A DNA stretch of 64,000 nt from Caballeronia arvi (GTDB taxonomy: Bacteria; Pseudomonadota; Gammaproteobacteria; Burkholderiales; Burkholderiaceae). Location: assembly GCF_001544695.2 (NCBI RefSeq), contig NZ_FCOM02000029.1, forward strand, positions 1 to 64,000. Direction: 5' to 3'. The translations under genes were made by a program, and so were the position numbers. Under the pieces are notes generated by a model that had not been told where the DNA came from, ran no database searches, and saw nothing but the letters and a program-made list of their open reading frames with translations. Below are positions 1-8,839 of the stretch, one piece after another. How positions within the stretch are numbered: position 1 is the stretch's first letter; each line of letters starts with the position of its first letter.

Positions 1-266
1 GCCAGAATGTGCGAGTAATCCTTCGCGATGTTCAGCACCGTGCCTTCGATGTTTTCCGCGAGGCCATCGGCGAGTTGAGGCGCATCGGCGAGCAGCACTT
101 TCGCCACGCCCGCGATCTTTGCCGCTGCGTCCGCCGCGCCTTGCGCGTTCGAGCCCGCGACCAGCACGTGCACATCGCCGCCGATCTTCGCAGCCGCCGC
201 AACCGTGTTCAGCGTCGATGCCTTGATCGACGCGTTATCGTGTTCCGCAATTACCAGAATCGTCAT
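1..266 (-). CDS. etfA: Electron transfer flavoprotein alpha subunit (partial, N-terminal part)
   Basis: Only the first 88 codons lie in the window; the gene continues past base 1. The visible protein begins MTILVIAEHDNASIKASTLN, the usual start of proteobacterial EtfA. EtfA forms the FAD-carrying ETF heterodimer with EtfB and passes electrons from acyl-CoA dehydrogenases to ETF:quinone oxidoreductase. The start lies 15 bases after the etfB stop, with a GGGAGA ribosome site between, so the two are co-transcribed. The C-terminal FAD domain is outside the window. Confidence 0.95.
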   Translation of the reverse strand, partial: MTILVIAEHDNASIKASTLNTVAAAAKIGGDVHVLVAGSNAQGAADAAAKIAGVAKVLLADAPQLADGLAENIEGTVLNIAKDYSHIL

Positions 267-281
267 TTTTCGCGTCTCCCT

Positions 282-1031
282 TTACAGCACCTTGGCTTCG
301 GTCTTCAGCTTCTCGACCAGCGTCTTCACGTCCGGCACCATGATGCCCGCGCTGCGCTTCGGCGGCTCGGTGACCTTCAGCGTCTTCAGACGCGGCGCGA
401 CATCGACGCCGAGATCCGCGGGCTTCACCGTCGTCAGCGGCTTCTTCTTCGCCTTCATGATGTTCGGCAGCGTCACGTAGCGCGGCTCGTTCAGGCGCAG
501 ATCGGTCGTGACAACAGCGGGAAGCTTCAGCGACAGCGTTTCCGCGCCGCCATCGACTTCACGCGAAACCGTGGCCTTGCCATCGGCAACGACCACTTTC
601 GATGCGAACGTCGCTTGCGGCAGACCCGCCAGCGCAGCAAGCATCTGACCGGTCTGATTCGAGTCATCATCGATGGCCTGCTTGCCGAGAATGACCAACT
701 CAGGCTTTTCCTGATCGACCAGCGCCTTCAAAATCTTCGCGACCGCCAGCGGCTGCAGATCTTCTGCGGATTCGACGAGAATCGCGCGATCCGCGCCAAT
801 AGCCAGCGCCGTGCGCAACGTCTCCTGACATTGCGTCACACCGCACGACACGGCGATCACTTCGGTAGCAACACCCGCTTCCCTCAACCGGACCGCCTCT
901 TCCACGGCGATCTCGTCGAACGGGTTCATCGACATCTTCACGTTGGCGATATCGACTCCCGTGTTATCCGATTTCACACGGACCTTCACGTTGTAGTCGA
1001 CCACGCGCTTGACTGGCACCAGAATTTTCAT
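282..1031 (-). CDS. etfB: Electron transfer flavoprotein beta subunit
   Basis: 249 residues, full length for EtfB. It starts MKILVPVKRVVDYNVKVRVK and contains the beta-subunit signature around DLRLNEPRYVTLPNIMKAKK. It supplies the AMP-binding subunit of ETF in fatty-acid and amino-acid oxidation. A GTG two codons upstream is possible, but a GGAG ribosome site sits 7 bases before the ATG at 1031, which favours that start. A perfect TATAAT lies about 40 bases upstream and a palindromic operator candidate further up. First gene of etfBA. Confidence 0.96.
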   Translation of the reverse strand: MKILVPVKRVVDYNVKVRVKSDNTGVDIANVKMSMNPFDEIAVEEAVRLREAGVATEVIAVSCGVTQCQETLRTALAIGADRAILVESAEDLQPLAVAKILKALVDQEKPELVILGKQAIDDDSNQTGQMLAALAGLPQATFASKVVVADGKATVSREVDGGAETLSLKLPAVVTTDLRLNEPRYVTLPNIMKAKKKPLTTVKPADLGVDVAPRLKTLKVTEPPKRSAGIMVPDVKTLVEKLKTEAKVL

Positions 1032-1070
1032 GCACACGCTCCAAAGTTACGATTACGTCAACCCAGCGAC

Positions 1071-1076
1071 ATTATA
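1071..1076 (-). promoter_or_regulatory. -10 box of the etfBA promoter
   Basis: On the minus strand this reads TATAAT, a perfect sigma70 -10 hexamer, about 40 bases upstream of the etfB ATG. No good -35 box is seen 16-18 bases further up (GGGGCT), so activation or an atypical -35 would be needed. Confidence 0.5.
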
Positions 1077-1153
1077 CGAGCGCCACGTCGGCTAGCCCCT
1101 CCACAAGCGGGTGGGTTGGGTCGTCATGCAATAGGAATCGGTCTATTTTTATC

Positions 1154-1165
1154 GAACGATCGTTC
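1154..1165. promoter_or_regulatory. Palindromic operator candidate upstream of etfBA
   Basis: GAACGATCGTTC is a perfect 12-bp palindrome; the extended 18-bp form ATCGAACGATCGTTCTAT departs from symmetry at one base pair. It lies about 80 bp upstream of the etfBA -10 box. Short AT-flanked palindromes of this kind are typical of TetR-family operators. Which regulator binds is unknown. Confidence 0.4.
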
Positions 1166-1206
1166 TATTTATATCCACGAAAACCCGCATCCGTCACTGA
1201 AAACGA

Positions 1207-1998
1207 TTACCAGGCCGTAATCACCGCCCCCGCATATTTGCCTTCGACGAACTGCTTCACCTCCGGCGAGTGATACGCCGCGATCAGCTTGGCGACCCAC
1301 GGCTTGTCCTTGTCGGCTGCGCGAATCGCGATGATGTTCACGTACGGACCGCGCGGGTCTTCGATCGCGATCGCATCCGACTTCGGCTTGAGGCCCGCTT
1401 CCATCGCGAAGTTCGTGTTGATGGCGGCGGCGTCGACGTCGTCGAGCGAGCGCGGAATCTGCGCCGCGTCGAGTTCGACGATCTTCAGCTTCTTCGGGTT
1501 CTCGACGATATCGATCGGTGTCGCCTTCAGGCCCGCGTCCGCGCGCAGCTTGACGAGACCTTGCTTTTGCAGCAGCAGCAACGCACGCCCGCCGTTGGTC
1601 GGATCGTTCGGCACCGCGATGCGCGCGCCGTTCTGCAACGCCGACAGCGACTTCAGCTTCTTCGAATAGATGCCCATCGGGAACGTGACCGTGTCCGCGA
1701 CCTTGATGAGCTTGTAGCCGCGATCCTTCACCTGCGCGTCGAGATACGGCAAATGCTGATAGCTGTTCGCATCGAGATCGCCGGATGCGAGCGCGGCGTT
1801 CGGCTGCACGTAATCCGAAAACTCGATGACCGTGATCTTCAGGCCGTTCTTCGCGGCGACCTGTTTCACCACGTCCATGATCTGCGCGTGCGGGCCGCCC
1901 GTCACGCCCATCTTGATGGCGTCCTCGGCATGAGCGACGTTGAAAAGCGATGCGCCCAGCAGCGCGGCGGCGAACTTCAGCATGAATCGACGTTGCAT
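1207..1998 (-). CDS. metQ: Methionine ABC transporter substrate-binding protein (NlpA/MetQ family)
   Basis: 263 residues. A signal peptide (residues 1-24, ending VAHA) precedes an NlpA lipoprotein-family domain that opens IKMGVTGGPHAQIMDVVKQ. MetQ delivers D- or L-methionine to the MetNI permease. There is no lipobox cysteine, so the protein should be free in the periplasm rather than lipid-anchored as in E. coli. It follows metI by 22 bases and is the last gene of metN-metI-metQ. Methionine specificity is inferred from family and operon. Confidence 0.9.
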   Translation of the reverse strand: MQRRFMLKFAAALLGASLFNVAHAEDAIKMGVTGGPHAQIMDVVKQVAAKNGLKITVIEFSDYVQPNAALASGDLDANSYQHLPYLDAQVKDRGYKLIKVADTVTFPMGIYSKKLKSLSALQNGARIAVPNDPTNGGRALLLLQKQGLVKLRADAGLKATPIDIVENPKKLKIVELDAAQIPRSLDDVDAAAINTNFAMEAGLKPKSDAIAIEDPRGPYVNIIAIRAADKDKPWVAKLIAAYHSPEVKQFVEGKYAGAVITAW

Positions 1999-2020
1999 GG
2001 ATTGGTCTCCTGTAGATGAA

Positions 2021-2674
2021 TTATTTGTGGCTCAGGCGGCGCACGAGCCAGTCGCCGAACGACTGCACGAGCTGCACGAACACGATGAGAATCACGACGA
2101 CGGTCAGCATCACTTCAGGCAGGAAGCGCTGATAGCCATAGCGGATGCCGAGATCGCCGAGCCCGCCGCCGCCGATCGCGCCCGCCATCGCCGAGTAGCC
2201 GACGAGCGACACGAACGTGATCGTCAGTCCCGCGACGACGCCCGGCAGCGATTCCGGCAACAACACCTTGAACACGATTTGCGATGTCGTTGCGCCCATC
2301 GCCTGCGCGGCTTCGATGAGCCCGCGATCCACTTCGCGCAACGCCGTCTCCACGAGACGCGCGATGAACGGCGCGGCCGCGATCGTCAGCGGCACGACGG
2401 CGGCCGCGGTCCCGATCGACGAGCCGACGACCAGCCGCGTGAACGGAATCACCGCGACGAGCAGAATGATGAACGGCGTCGAGCGCACCGCATTCACGAC
2501 GCCGCCGAGCCCGCGATTCACGCCGAGGTTCTGCAGCACGCCATCGCGGTCCGTGAGATAGAGCAGCACGCCCAACGGCAAGCCGATCGCCGCGCCGACG
2601 AGTCCCGAGATGCCGACCATGATCAGCGTTTCCCAGAACGACTGGACGAACATGTCGAACATTTCACTCAACAT
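2021..2674 (-). CDS. metI: Methionine ABC transporter permease
   Basis: 217 residues with about five hydrophobic segments and the BPD_transp_1 coupling region (EAAQAMGATTSQIVFKVLLP), the usual size for MetI. It forms the inner-membrane channel. The start overlaps the end of metN by 11 bases, which indicates translational coupling. Confidence 0.94.
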   Translation of the reverse strand: MLSEMFDMFVQSFWETLIMVGISGLVGAAIGLPLGVLLYLTDRDGVLQNLGVNRGLGGVVNAVRSTPFIILLVAVIPFTRLVVGSSIGTAAAVVPLTIAAAPFIARLVETALREVDRGLIEAAQAMGATTSQIVFKVLLPESLPGVVAGLTITFVSLVGYSAMAGAIGGGGLGDLGIRYGYQRFLPEVMLTVVVILIVFVQLVQSFGDWLVRRLSHK

Positions 2675-3698
2675 GGGACAACTCCTCCACCACGACGCCT
2701 TGCGCGCGCAAATATTCGATCGCCTCGGCGATCTTCACCGGTTGCCCGCCCGCGAGCACCGCGAGCGAGCCGAACGCCTGCCCCTGAATCTCGTCGATCT
2801 GGCCATGCAGGATGTTGAAATCGAGTTCGTAGCGGCGGATCGTCTCGGAGAGAATCGGCTGATCGACGCCCGATCCCGTGAACGCGAGCCGCAGCAAATG
2901 GCCGCTGCCGGTCTTCAGCCGCTCGATGACGCGCGCCTTCAGCGCGGGCGGCAACTCGTGCGCGATGACGTCGCCGATCAGCGCGCGCGTGACTTCGTGA
3001 TGCGGCTGCATGAAGACATCGACGACCTTGCCCTCTTCCACGACGCGCCCGGCGTCGAGCACCGCAACGCGGTCGCAGACCTGCTTGATGACTTCCATCT
3101 GATGCGTGATGAGCACGATCGTGAGCCCGAGCTCGCGATTGATCTTGCGCAGCAGATCGAGAATCGCGCGCGTGGTTTCGGGATCGAGCGCGGATGTGGC
3201 TTCATCGGAGAGCAGCACTTTGGGATTGCTCGCGAGCGCCCGCGCGATGCCCACGCGCTGCTTCTGCCCGCCGCTGATCTGCGCGGGATATTTGTCCTTG
3301 TGCGTCGTCAGGCCGACGAGTTCGAGCAGCGGCAACACGGCCGCCTCGATCTCCGCGCGCTTCTTGCCCGCGAGTTCGAGCGGCAGCGCGACGTTGTCGA
3401 ACACCGTGCGCGAGCTCAGCAAATTGAAGTGCTGAAAGATCATGCCGATATCGCGGCGCGCGGCGCGCAGCGCGTCGCTCGAAAGCGTCATGAGATCGCG
3501 TCCGTCGACGATCACGTTGCCTTCGCTCGGCCGCGTCAGCAGATTGATGGTGCGCACCAGCGTGCTCTTGCCCGCGCCGCTGCGCCCGATGATGCCGAAC
3601 ACTTCGCCGGCGGGAATCGTCAGATTGACGTTGTGCAGCGCTTCGACCCAGCCCCGGGGCCCGGCGAAACGCTGCGAGAGATTGCGTATTTCGATCAT
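2664..3698 (-). CDS. metN: Methionine ABC transporter ATP-binding protein
   Basis: 344 residues from the ATG at 3698 (MIEIRNLSQRF). Walker A is GRSGAGKST (residues 38-46), the signature is ISGGQKQR and Walker B ends LLSDEATSALDP. A C-terminal NIL domain (about 265-340), diagnostic of MetN, provides allosteric feedback by methionine. The longer reading frame begins 13 codons upstream, but the family start is MIEIR. First gene of metNIQ. I see no recognisable S-box or SAM riboswitch upstream. Confidence 0.95.
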   Translation of the reverse strand: MIEIRNLSQRFAGPRGWVEALHNVNLTIPAGEVFGIIGRSGAGKSTLVRTINLLTRPSEGNVIVDGRDLMTLSSDALRAARRDIGMIFQHFNLLSSRTVFDNVALPLELAGKKRAEIEAAVLPLLELVGLTTHKDKYPAQISGGQKQRVGIARALASNPKVLLSDEATSALDPETTRAILDLLRKINRELGLTIVLITHQMEVIKQVCDRVAVLDAGRVVEEGKVVDVFMQPHHEVTRALIGDVIAHELPPALKARVIERLKTGSGHLLRLAFTGSGVDQPILSETIRRYELDFNILHGQIDEIQGQAFGSLAVLAGGQPVKIAEAIEYLRAQGVVVEELSHVE

Positions 3699-3788
3699 GA
3701 AAATGCAAACGGCGGAAGGCTCGCCGGGTCGAAACACCCGCGCAGCCGGCCGCCGCTTGTCGTAGCTGGTTGATACGTAGCCCGCGAT

Positions 3789-3817
3789 TTTACAGGACGC
3801 GTTACATTCTGTTTAAT
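3789..3817 (+). promoter_or_regulatory. Sigma70-type promoter for the alpha/beta hydrolase gene
   Basis: -35 TTTACA (3789-3794) and -10 TTTAAT (3812-3817), each 5/6 to consensus, with a 17-bp spacer. Transcription would start near 3824, about 38 bases before the ATG, upstream of a GGAGG site at 3842-3847. Confidence 0.6.
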
Positions 3818-3861
3818 AATGATTTCGGATCGGCTAATAACGCGGAGGAATTTACCGGCTC

Positions 3862-4746
3862 ATGTCACGCAATATTTATTCGACGAGCGCCGTCACGACG
3901 CGGCACGGCGTCGAACTGTTCCTGCATCGCTGGCAGAGCGCGCCGGACGTCGAAGTGAGGGCTCGCATCGCGCTGATTCACGGTCTCGGCGAACACGCGG
4001 GACGCTACGACGCGCTTGCGGTCGAGTTGAACGCGGCGGGCATCGAACTGCTCGCAATCGATCTGCGCGGGCACGGGAAGTCATCGGGTGATCGCGCCTG
4101 GGTGCGCGTCTTCACCGACTATCTGCGCGATGCCGACGTGCTGCTCGAAGCGTGTGCCGCGACATCGCCCGCCGACACGCCGCTCTTCCTGATGGGCCAC
4201 AGCATGGGCGGCACGATCGCGGCGCTCTACGTCGCCGAACGCGCGTCTGGCCGAAAGCTGGCGGGGCTGATTCTGTCGAGCCCGGCGTTGAAGCTGGGCG
4301 CGGGCACGCCGCGCTGGAAGGCGAAACTGAGCCGCATCGTGGGGACGGTCGTGCCGCGCATGGCCGCGTTCAGCATCGATCCGTCGTTGCTCTCGCGTGC
4401 GCCGGGCGTGGTCGTTGCCTATCGGCGCGACCCGCTCGTGCATCATGGCGCCGTTCCCGCGCGCACCGCCGCGCAGATTCTCGCCGGGATGGAGCGCGTG
4501 GCGGCGAAGCGCGATGCAATCACCTTGCCGCTCTACGTCTTCCACGGCTCGGCGGACGCGATCTGCGATCCCGCCGGCAGCCGCGAATTCGAGGCAAACG
4601 CCGGCTCGACTGACAGCACGCTCGCGATCGTCGAAGGCAGCGCTCACGAAACGCTCAACGATCTCGATCGTGACCGCGTGATTCGCGAGCTGATCGACTG
4701 GACGCTCGTACGCACCGATTACGCGCGGGCGCATGCGAACGGCTAG
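3862..4746 (+). CDS. Alpha/beta hydrolase, monoacylglycerol lipase / lysophospholipase type
   Basis: 294 residues, Hydrolase_4 family. An HG oxyanion motif lies at residues 40-41 (ALIHGLGEHAGRY), the nucleophile elbow is GHSMGG with Ser114, and a late Asp (GSADAICDP) and His (GSAHETLND) complete the triad. The family cleaves monoacylglycerols or lysophospholipids; the substrate here is not known. No signal peptide. The 3' end overlaps the convergent deacetylase gene by 4 bases. Confidence 0.85.
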   Translation: MSRNIYSTSAVTTRHGVELFLHRWQSAPDVEVRARIALIHGLGEHAGRYDALAVELNAAGIELLAIDLRGHGKSSGDRAWVRVFTDYLRDADVLLEACAATSPADTPLFLMGHSMGGTIAALYVAERASGRKLAGLILSSPALKLGAGTPRWKAKLSRIVGTVVPRMAAFSIDPSLLSRAPGVVVAYRRDPLVHHGAVPARTAAQILAGMERVAAKRDAITLPLYVFHGSADAICDPAGSREFEANAGSTDSTLAIVEGSAHETLNDLDRDRVIRELIDWTLVRTDYARAHANG

Positions 4747-5666
4747 ATGTCGGCGAGCACCCGCAGATGCGCGACGACGCTGCGCCCGAGCGCCGACAAG
4801 TTGTAGCCGCCTTCCAGACAACTCACGATGCGCCCCTGCGCGTGACGTTTCGCGACCGCGCGAACCTGCTCGGTGATCCACGCGTAATCGTCTTCGACGA
4901 GGCCCATGTTGGCCATGTCGTCTTCGCGATGCGCATCGAAACCGGCCGAGACGAAGATCATCTGCGGCTTGAACTCCTCGAGCCGCGGCAGCCACATCAT
5001 GTCGACGACCTCGCGCACCTGCATGCCCTTCGTGCGCGCGGGCAGCGGCACGTTGACCATGTTCGGCGCATGATTCCCGGCGCCGGAGAACGGATAGAAC
5101 GGATGCTGGAAGAAGCTGCACATCAGCACGCGCGAGTCGCCGCTGAAGGCGGCTTCGGTGCCGTTGCCGTGATGCACGTCGAAATCGACGATCGCGACAC
5201 GTTGCAGGCCGTGCACCTCGAGCGCATGGCGCGCCGCGATCGCGACGTTGTTGAAGAGGCAGAAGCCCATCGCGCGCGCGGGCTCGGCGTGGTGGCCCGG
5301 CGGGCGCACGCTGCAGAACGCGTTGTCGTAACGCCCTTCGATGACGGCATCGGTGGCCGCGATCGCCGCGCCCGCCGCGCGCAAGGCTGCCCGATAGGAC
5401 TCGGGGCACATCGACGTATCGGGGTCGAGCTCGCTTCGGCCGTGCTCGGGCGTGCGGCTCTTGATGTAATCGATATGCGCCTGCGTGTGCACGCGTGCGA
5501 GCTCGGTTTCCTCGGCGAGCGGCGCTTCCTCGCGTTCGATGAGCGTATCGATCCGGCTCGCGATCAGTTGATCTTCGATTGCCTGCAAACGCGCCGGGCA
5601 TTCGGGATGCCATTGGCCGTTGTCGTGCTGCAGGCAGTCGGGATGGGAATAAAAGCCGGTGGCCAT
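4743..5666 (-). CDS. Histone deacetylase superfamily amidohydrolase
   Basis: 307 residues starting MATGFYSHPDCLQHDNG; an ATG four codons upstream is also possible. Active-site residues of the class II HDAC/AcuC/APAH fold are present: His125-His126 (RPPGHHAE), zinc ligands Asp163, His165 (DFDVHHGNG) and Asp244 (GFDAH), and Tyr288 (LEGGYN). Bacterial members remove acyl groups from polyamines, lysines or amides. The substrate cannot be told from the sequence. It stands alone, convergent with the lipase gene. Confidence 0.88.
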   Translation of the reverse strand: MATGFYSHPDCLQHDNGQWHPECPARLQAIEDQLIASRIDTLIEREEAPLAEETELARVHTQAHIDYIKSRTPEHGRSELDPDTSMCPESYRAALRAAGAAIAATDAVIEGRYDNAFCSVRPPGHHAEPARAMGFCLFNNVAIAARHALEVHGLQRVAIVDFDVHHGNGTEAAFSGDSRVLMCSFFQHPFYPFSGAGNHAPNMVNVPLPARTKGMQVREVVDMMWLPRLEEFKPQMIFVSAGFDAHREDDMANMGLVEDDYAWITEQVRAVAKRHAQGRIVSCLEGGYNLSALGRSVVAHLRVLADI

Positions 5667-5974
5667 GATGTCTCGCAATGCCGCTTTTGTCGGCTCTCGT
5701 CTCGTGTTTTTTCGTCATACGCGACCGTGTGCCGCGCATTTGACGTTAAGTTACCACACCGTTCGATACCGCCGCCCGCCTCCGGACGCCCGGGCGATAC
5801 CGGCGCGAAGCGTCGGTTATACTGCCTCGACGCCTTGCCGGCCAAGCGTTTGCGCGCGGCATGTTGCAGGCTGTTGCGTTCCGTTGAGAATCGTTGCGGA
5901 TCGATTCGACTTCACAGGCGTTTCGGCCGCTCGCGAATCCGGCATCGCCCCAACCGTCTCCAACCACGCACACT

Positions 5975-7138
5975 ATGACTTTCCCGTTTGCTCCGTTCGA
6001 CTTCACGGCCTCTTTCACGCCGGCAAAGCGCGCGCTCCTCGTCTCTCTTTTCTGCGCGCTCGGTGTCGTCTCCGCCAACAGTGCCTTTGCGCAGTCGCAG
6101 CAGCCGCAGACCGCGACGCCGCAAGGGCAGGTGTTCGAAGAAGAGATCGTGCCGCAGCGTTACGCGAACAATCCGAATGTCGCGGCGTTCATCAACGACA
6201 TGGTTGCGCGCTACGACTTCGATGCCTCGGCGCTGCACGATCTGTTCGCGCGCGTGAGCTATTCGGCGACGGCGGCGAAGCTGGTCCTGCCCTCGCCCAC
6301 GCCGCAAGCGAAGAACTGGCGGGCGTATCAGTCGCGCTTCATCGAGCCAGTCCGCATCAACGCGGGCGTGAAGTTCTGGCGCGCGAATCAGGCCACGCTG
6401 CAGCGCGCCGCCGAACAGTTCGGCGTGCCGCCGGAGGTCATCGTCGGGATCATCGGCGTGGAGACGATCTACGGGAAATACATGGGCAACTTCCGCGCGC
6501 TCGACGCGCTGACCACGCTCACCTTCGATTATCCGAACACGCCGAACCGCGCCGAACGCATGGCGACGTTCCGCAAGAATCTCGAAGATCTGCTCGTGTG
6601 GACGCGCGATTCGCAGATCGATCCGACGACCGTGCTCGGTTCGTACACCGGCGCGATCGGCATTCCGCAATTCCTGCCGAGCAGCATCGTGCAATACGCG
6701 GTCGATTACGACGGCAACAGCCGCATCGATCTGCGCTCGAGTCCGGCGGACGCCATCGGCAGCGTCGCGAACTATCTGAAACAGAACGGCTGGCAGCCGG
6801 GCCGCCCGGTGGTCTGGCGCATTGCGGGTGATGAAGGCAGTCAGGGTATCGCGCAGGCCGCCGCCGATGGGTCGCCGGAACCGAAATGGTCGCTCGCGCA
6901 GTTGACGAAGGCCGGCATGCTGCTCAACGAGCCGGGCCTGAATATCGCGGCGGAAGCGCCGACGCCGCTCACCGTCGTCGACCTCCCGACGCCCGGCCGC
7001 GCGACCGAATACACGCTCGGGCTGAAGAACTTCTATGTGCTCACGCGCTATAACCGCAGCTTCTTCTATGCGCTCGCTGTGTATCAGCTCGGCGAGGCGG
7101 TCAAGGCGCGCATGATAGCGGGCGACGCCTCGCAGTGA
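5975..7138 (+). CDS. mltB: Lytic murein transglycosylase B
   Basis: 387 residues from the ATG at 5975. An N-terminal hydrophobic signal (LLVSLFCALGVVSANSAFAQ) leads to an SLT_2 domain with the catalytic Glu in IGVETIYGKYMGN and the family motif IGIPQFLPSSI. The enzyme cleaves peptidoglycan between MurNAc and GlcNAc, forming 1,6-anhydroMurNAc. There is no lipobox at the signal cleavage site, so it looks like a soluble periplasmic form. A strong terminator follows. Confidence 0.9.
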   Translation: MTFPFAPFDFTASFTPAKRALLVSLFCALGVVSANSAFAQSQQPQTATPQGQVFEEEIVPQRYANNPNVAAFINDMVARYDFDASALHDLFARVSYSATAAKLVLPSPTPQAKNWRAYQSRFIEPVRINAGVKFWRANQATLQRAAEQFGVPPEVIVGIIGVETIYGKYMGNFRALDALTTLTFDYPNTPNRAERMATFRKNLEDLLVWTRDSQIDPTTVLGSYTGAIGIPQFLPSSIVQYAVDYDGNSRIDLRSSPADAIGSVANYLKQNGWQPGRPVVWRIAGDEGSQGIAQAAADGSPEPKWSLAQLTKAGMLLNEPGLNIAAEAPTPLTVVDLPTPGRATEYTLGLKNFYVLTRYNRSFFYALAVYQLGEAVKARMIAGDASQ

Positions 7139-7160
7139 TATCGCGGCGGCGCCTTATGTG

Positions 7161-7187
7161 AAAAACCCCGGCACGCCGGGGTTTTTT
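7161..7187. terminator. Bidirectional Rho-independent terminator between mltB and cysM
   Basis: Stem CCCCGG/CCGGGG with a 4-base loop, flanked by five A on the left and six T on the right. It can stop mltB (plus) and cysM (minus). Confidence 0.85.
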
Positions 7188-7205
7188 CATTGAGCAAGCG
7201 TCGAT

Positions 7206-8108
7206 TTACGCCGGAAACACGCCTGTCGACAGATACCGGTCGCCGCGGTCGCAGACGACGAACACGATCGTCGCGTTCTCCACCTGACGTGCGATGCGCA
7301 GCGCGACTTCACATGCACCACCCGACGAAATGCCCGCGAAAATGCCTTCGACCGATGCGAGGCGCCGCGCCATCGCTTCGGATGCCGCCTGGCTCACGTT
7401 CTCGACGCGATCGACGCGGCTGCGATCGAAAATCTTCGGCAGATACGCTTCCGGCCACTTGCGGATGCCTGGAATGCGCGAGCCTTCTTCCGGCTGCGCG
7501 CCGATGATCTCGATGTTCTGATTCACCTCTTTCAGATACTTCGACACGCCCATGATCGTGCCGGTCGTACCCATCGACGAGACGAAGTGCGTGATGCGTC
7601 CTTCCGTCTGCTTCCACAGTTCCGGGCCGGTGCCTTCGTAATGCGCGAGCGGATTGTCCGGATTCGCGAACTGGTCGAGGATGATGCCGCGGCCATCGCG
7701 CTGCATCTGATCGGCGAGATCGCGCGCGTATTCCATGCCGCCCGTCACCGGCGTGAGCACGATCTCCGCGCCATACGCAGCCATGCTCTGACGGCGTTCG
7801 ATCGACAGATCTTCAGGCATCAGCAGCACCATCTTGTAGCCGCGCATCGCGGCGGCCATTGCAAGCGCGATGCCGGTATTGCCGCTCGTCGCTTCGATCA
7901 GCGTATCGCCCGGCTTGATGCGGCCGCGCTCTTCAGCTTTCCTGATCATCGACAAAGCCGGGCGGTCCTTCACCGAGCCCGCCGGGTTGTTGCCCTCGAG
8001 CTTGCCCAACACGATGTTGTTGCGGCTGCGGATTTCATCGTCCACGACGCGGACGAGTTGCACGAGCGGCGTATTGCCGATCGTGTCTTCGATAGTCATG
8101 TAAGCCAT
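7206..8108 (-). CDS. cysM: Cysteine synthase B (O-acetylserine sulfhydrylase B)
   Basis: 300 residues from the ATG at 8108 (MAYMTIEDTIGNTPLVQL). The PLP lysine is Lys47 in NPAGSVKDR, the phosphate/substrate loop is TSGNTG (74-79), and CDRGDRYLSTGVF at the end is the CysM-type terminus. It makes cysteine from O-acetylserine and sulfide or thiosulfate. The open frame runs further upstream to 8309, but family alignment and the IGNTPL position favour 8108 or the ATG at 8099. Confidence 0.95.
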   Translation of the reverse strand: MAYMTIEDTIGNTPLVQLVRVVDDEIRSRNNIVLGKLEGNNPAGSVKDRPALSMIRKAEERGRIKPGDTLIEATSGNTGIALAMAAAMRGYKMVLLMPEDLSIERRQSMAAYGAEIVLTPVTGGMEYARDLADQMQRDGRGIILDQFANPDNPLAHYEGTGPELWKQTEGRITHFVSSMGTTGTIMGVSKYLKEVNQNIEIIGAQPEEGSRIPGIRKWPEAYLPKIFDRSRVDRVENVSQAASEAMARRLASVEGIFAGISSGGACEVALRIARQVENATIVFVVCDRGDRYLSTGVFPA

Positions 8109-8271
8109 ATGCGGAGCGGATTCGTGTCCCACGGAAAACTCGACGGCTGTGGGCTTTTTGATATAGGGGTTCTTCGATTGTAGCCCAGTGGTCCTCCCGG
8201 TGCCGGCGCACCCCTGATACGCGGATGGATTGCCGAATCGAACTGTAAGCATGCGCGCGCGGCGGGCGAGC

Positions 8272-8302
8272 AAAAAGCCCCGCGACGAAGCCGTTCGCGG
8301 GG
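8272..8302 (-). terminator. Rho-independent terminator after the comEA-like gene
   Basis: On the minus strand an 8-bp stem CCCCGCGA/TCGCGGGG with a 9-base loop is followed within a few bases by a T5 run. It lies about 75 bases past the stop of the ComEA-like gene and shields cysM from read-through. Confidence 0.75.
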
Positions 8303-8377
8303 AGCCCAAAACATCCGAAGGCTGAAGGAGGTCAATGGCGCGCGCCGCACGCCTGGGCGCGCGCCGTCATGTCGTCC

Positions 8378-8764
8378 TTATTTCTTTACGACGACCGGCT
8401 TGGCCGACGCGGACGCGGAAACCGGCGTCGCGACAGCCGAGTTCGCCGCGCCAGGCGGCGCCGCGTTGCCGGGCGCGACCGCCGCCGTCTTCGGCGCGGC
8501 ACCGATGGTCAGCCCTTCCGCTTCGAGGCGCTGGACGGTCTTGCCGCCCATGCCTTTCACGCGTGTGCCGAGATCGTTCGCGTCCTTGAACGGGCCATGC
8601 GCCTGACGCTCATCGAGAATGGCTTTCGCCTTCGCCGGGCCGATGCCCTTGATGCCGCGCAGCGCATCGGAGTTGGCGGTATTGACGTCGACGGCCGCGA
8701 ACGCGCTGCCGATGGAAAAAACGAGCGCGAACGCGGCGATCGACGAGAGTGCTTGCTTGAACAT
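8378..8764 (-). CDS. ComEA-like exported helix-hairpin-helix DNA-binding protein
   Basis: 128 residues: a signal peptide (1-23, IGSAFA), then one ComEA-type HhH domain (VDVNTANSDALRGIKGIGPAKAKAILDER) and an Ala/Pro/Ser-rich tail ending KPVVVKK. Such proteins bind double-stranded DNA in the periplasm in the ComEA context, but a lone HhH protein may serve another role. No competence genes adjoin it. Confidence 0.8.
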   Translation of the reverse strand: MFKQALSSIAAFALVFSIGSAFAAVDVNTANSDALRGIKGIGPAKAKAILDERQAHGPFKDANDLGTRVKGMGGKTVQRLEAEGLTIGAAPKTAAVAPGNAAPPGAANSAVATPVSASASAKPVVVKK

Positions 8765-8839
8765 GACTGAGTCTCCGTGAAGAACCGGCCGGCACCAGCG
8801 CCAACCGTGAGACCCAGTGTAAAGACGCTCGAAGCGCGT

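Noticed and set aside
9..1220. A 403-codon plus-strand open frame opposite etfA/etfB, and many similar long frames opposite other genes (for example 16854-19469, 32666-35626)
   Set aside because: High-GC shadows of real genes: Arg/His/Asp-rich, no domain, no ribosome site, and antisense to conserved proteins.
3699..3861. A SAM riboswitch or MetJ-type site upstream of metN
   Set aside because: No aptamer core or repeated met-box could be matched; only the divergent hydrolase promoter is evident.
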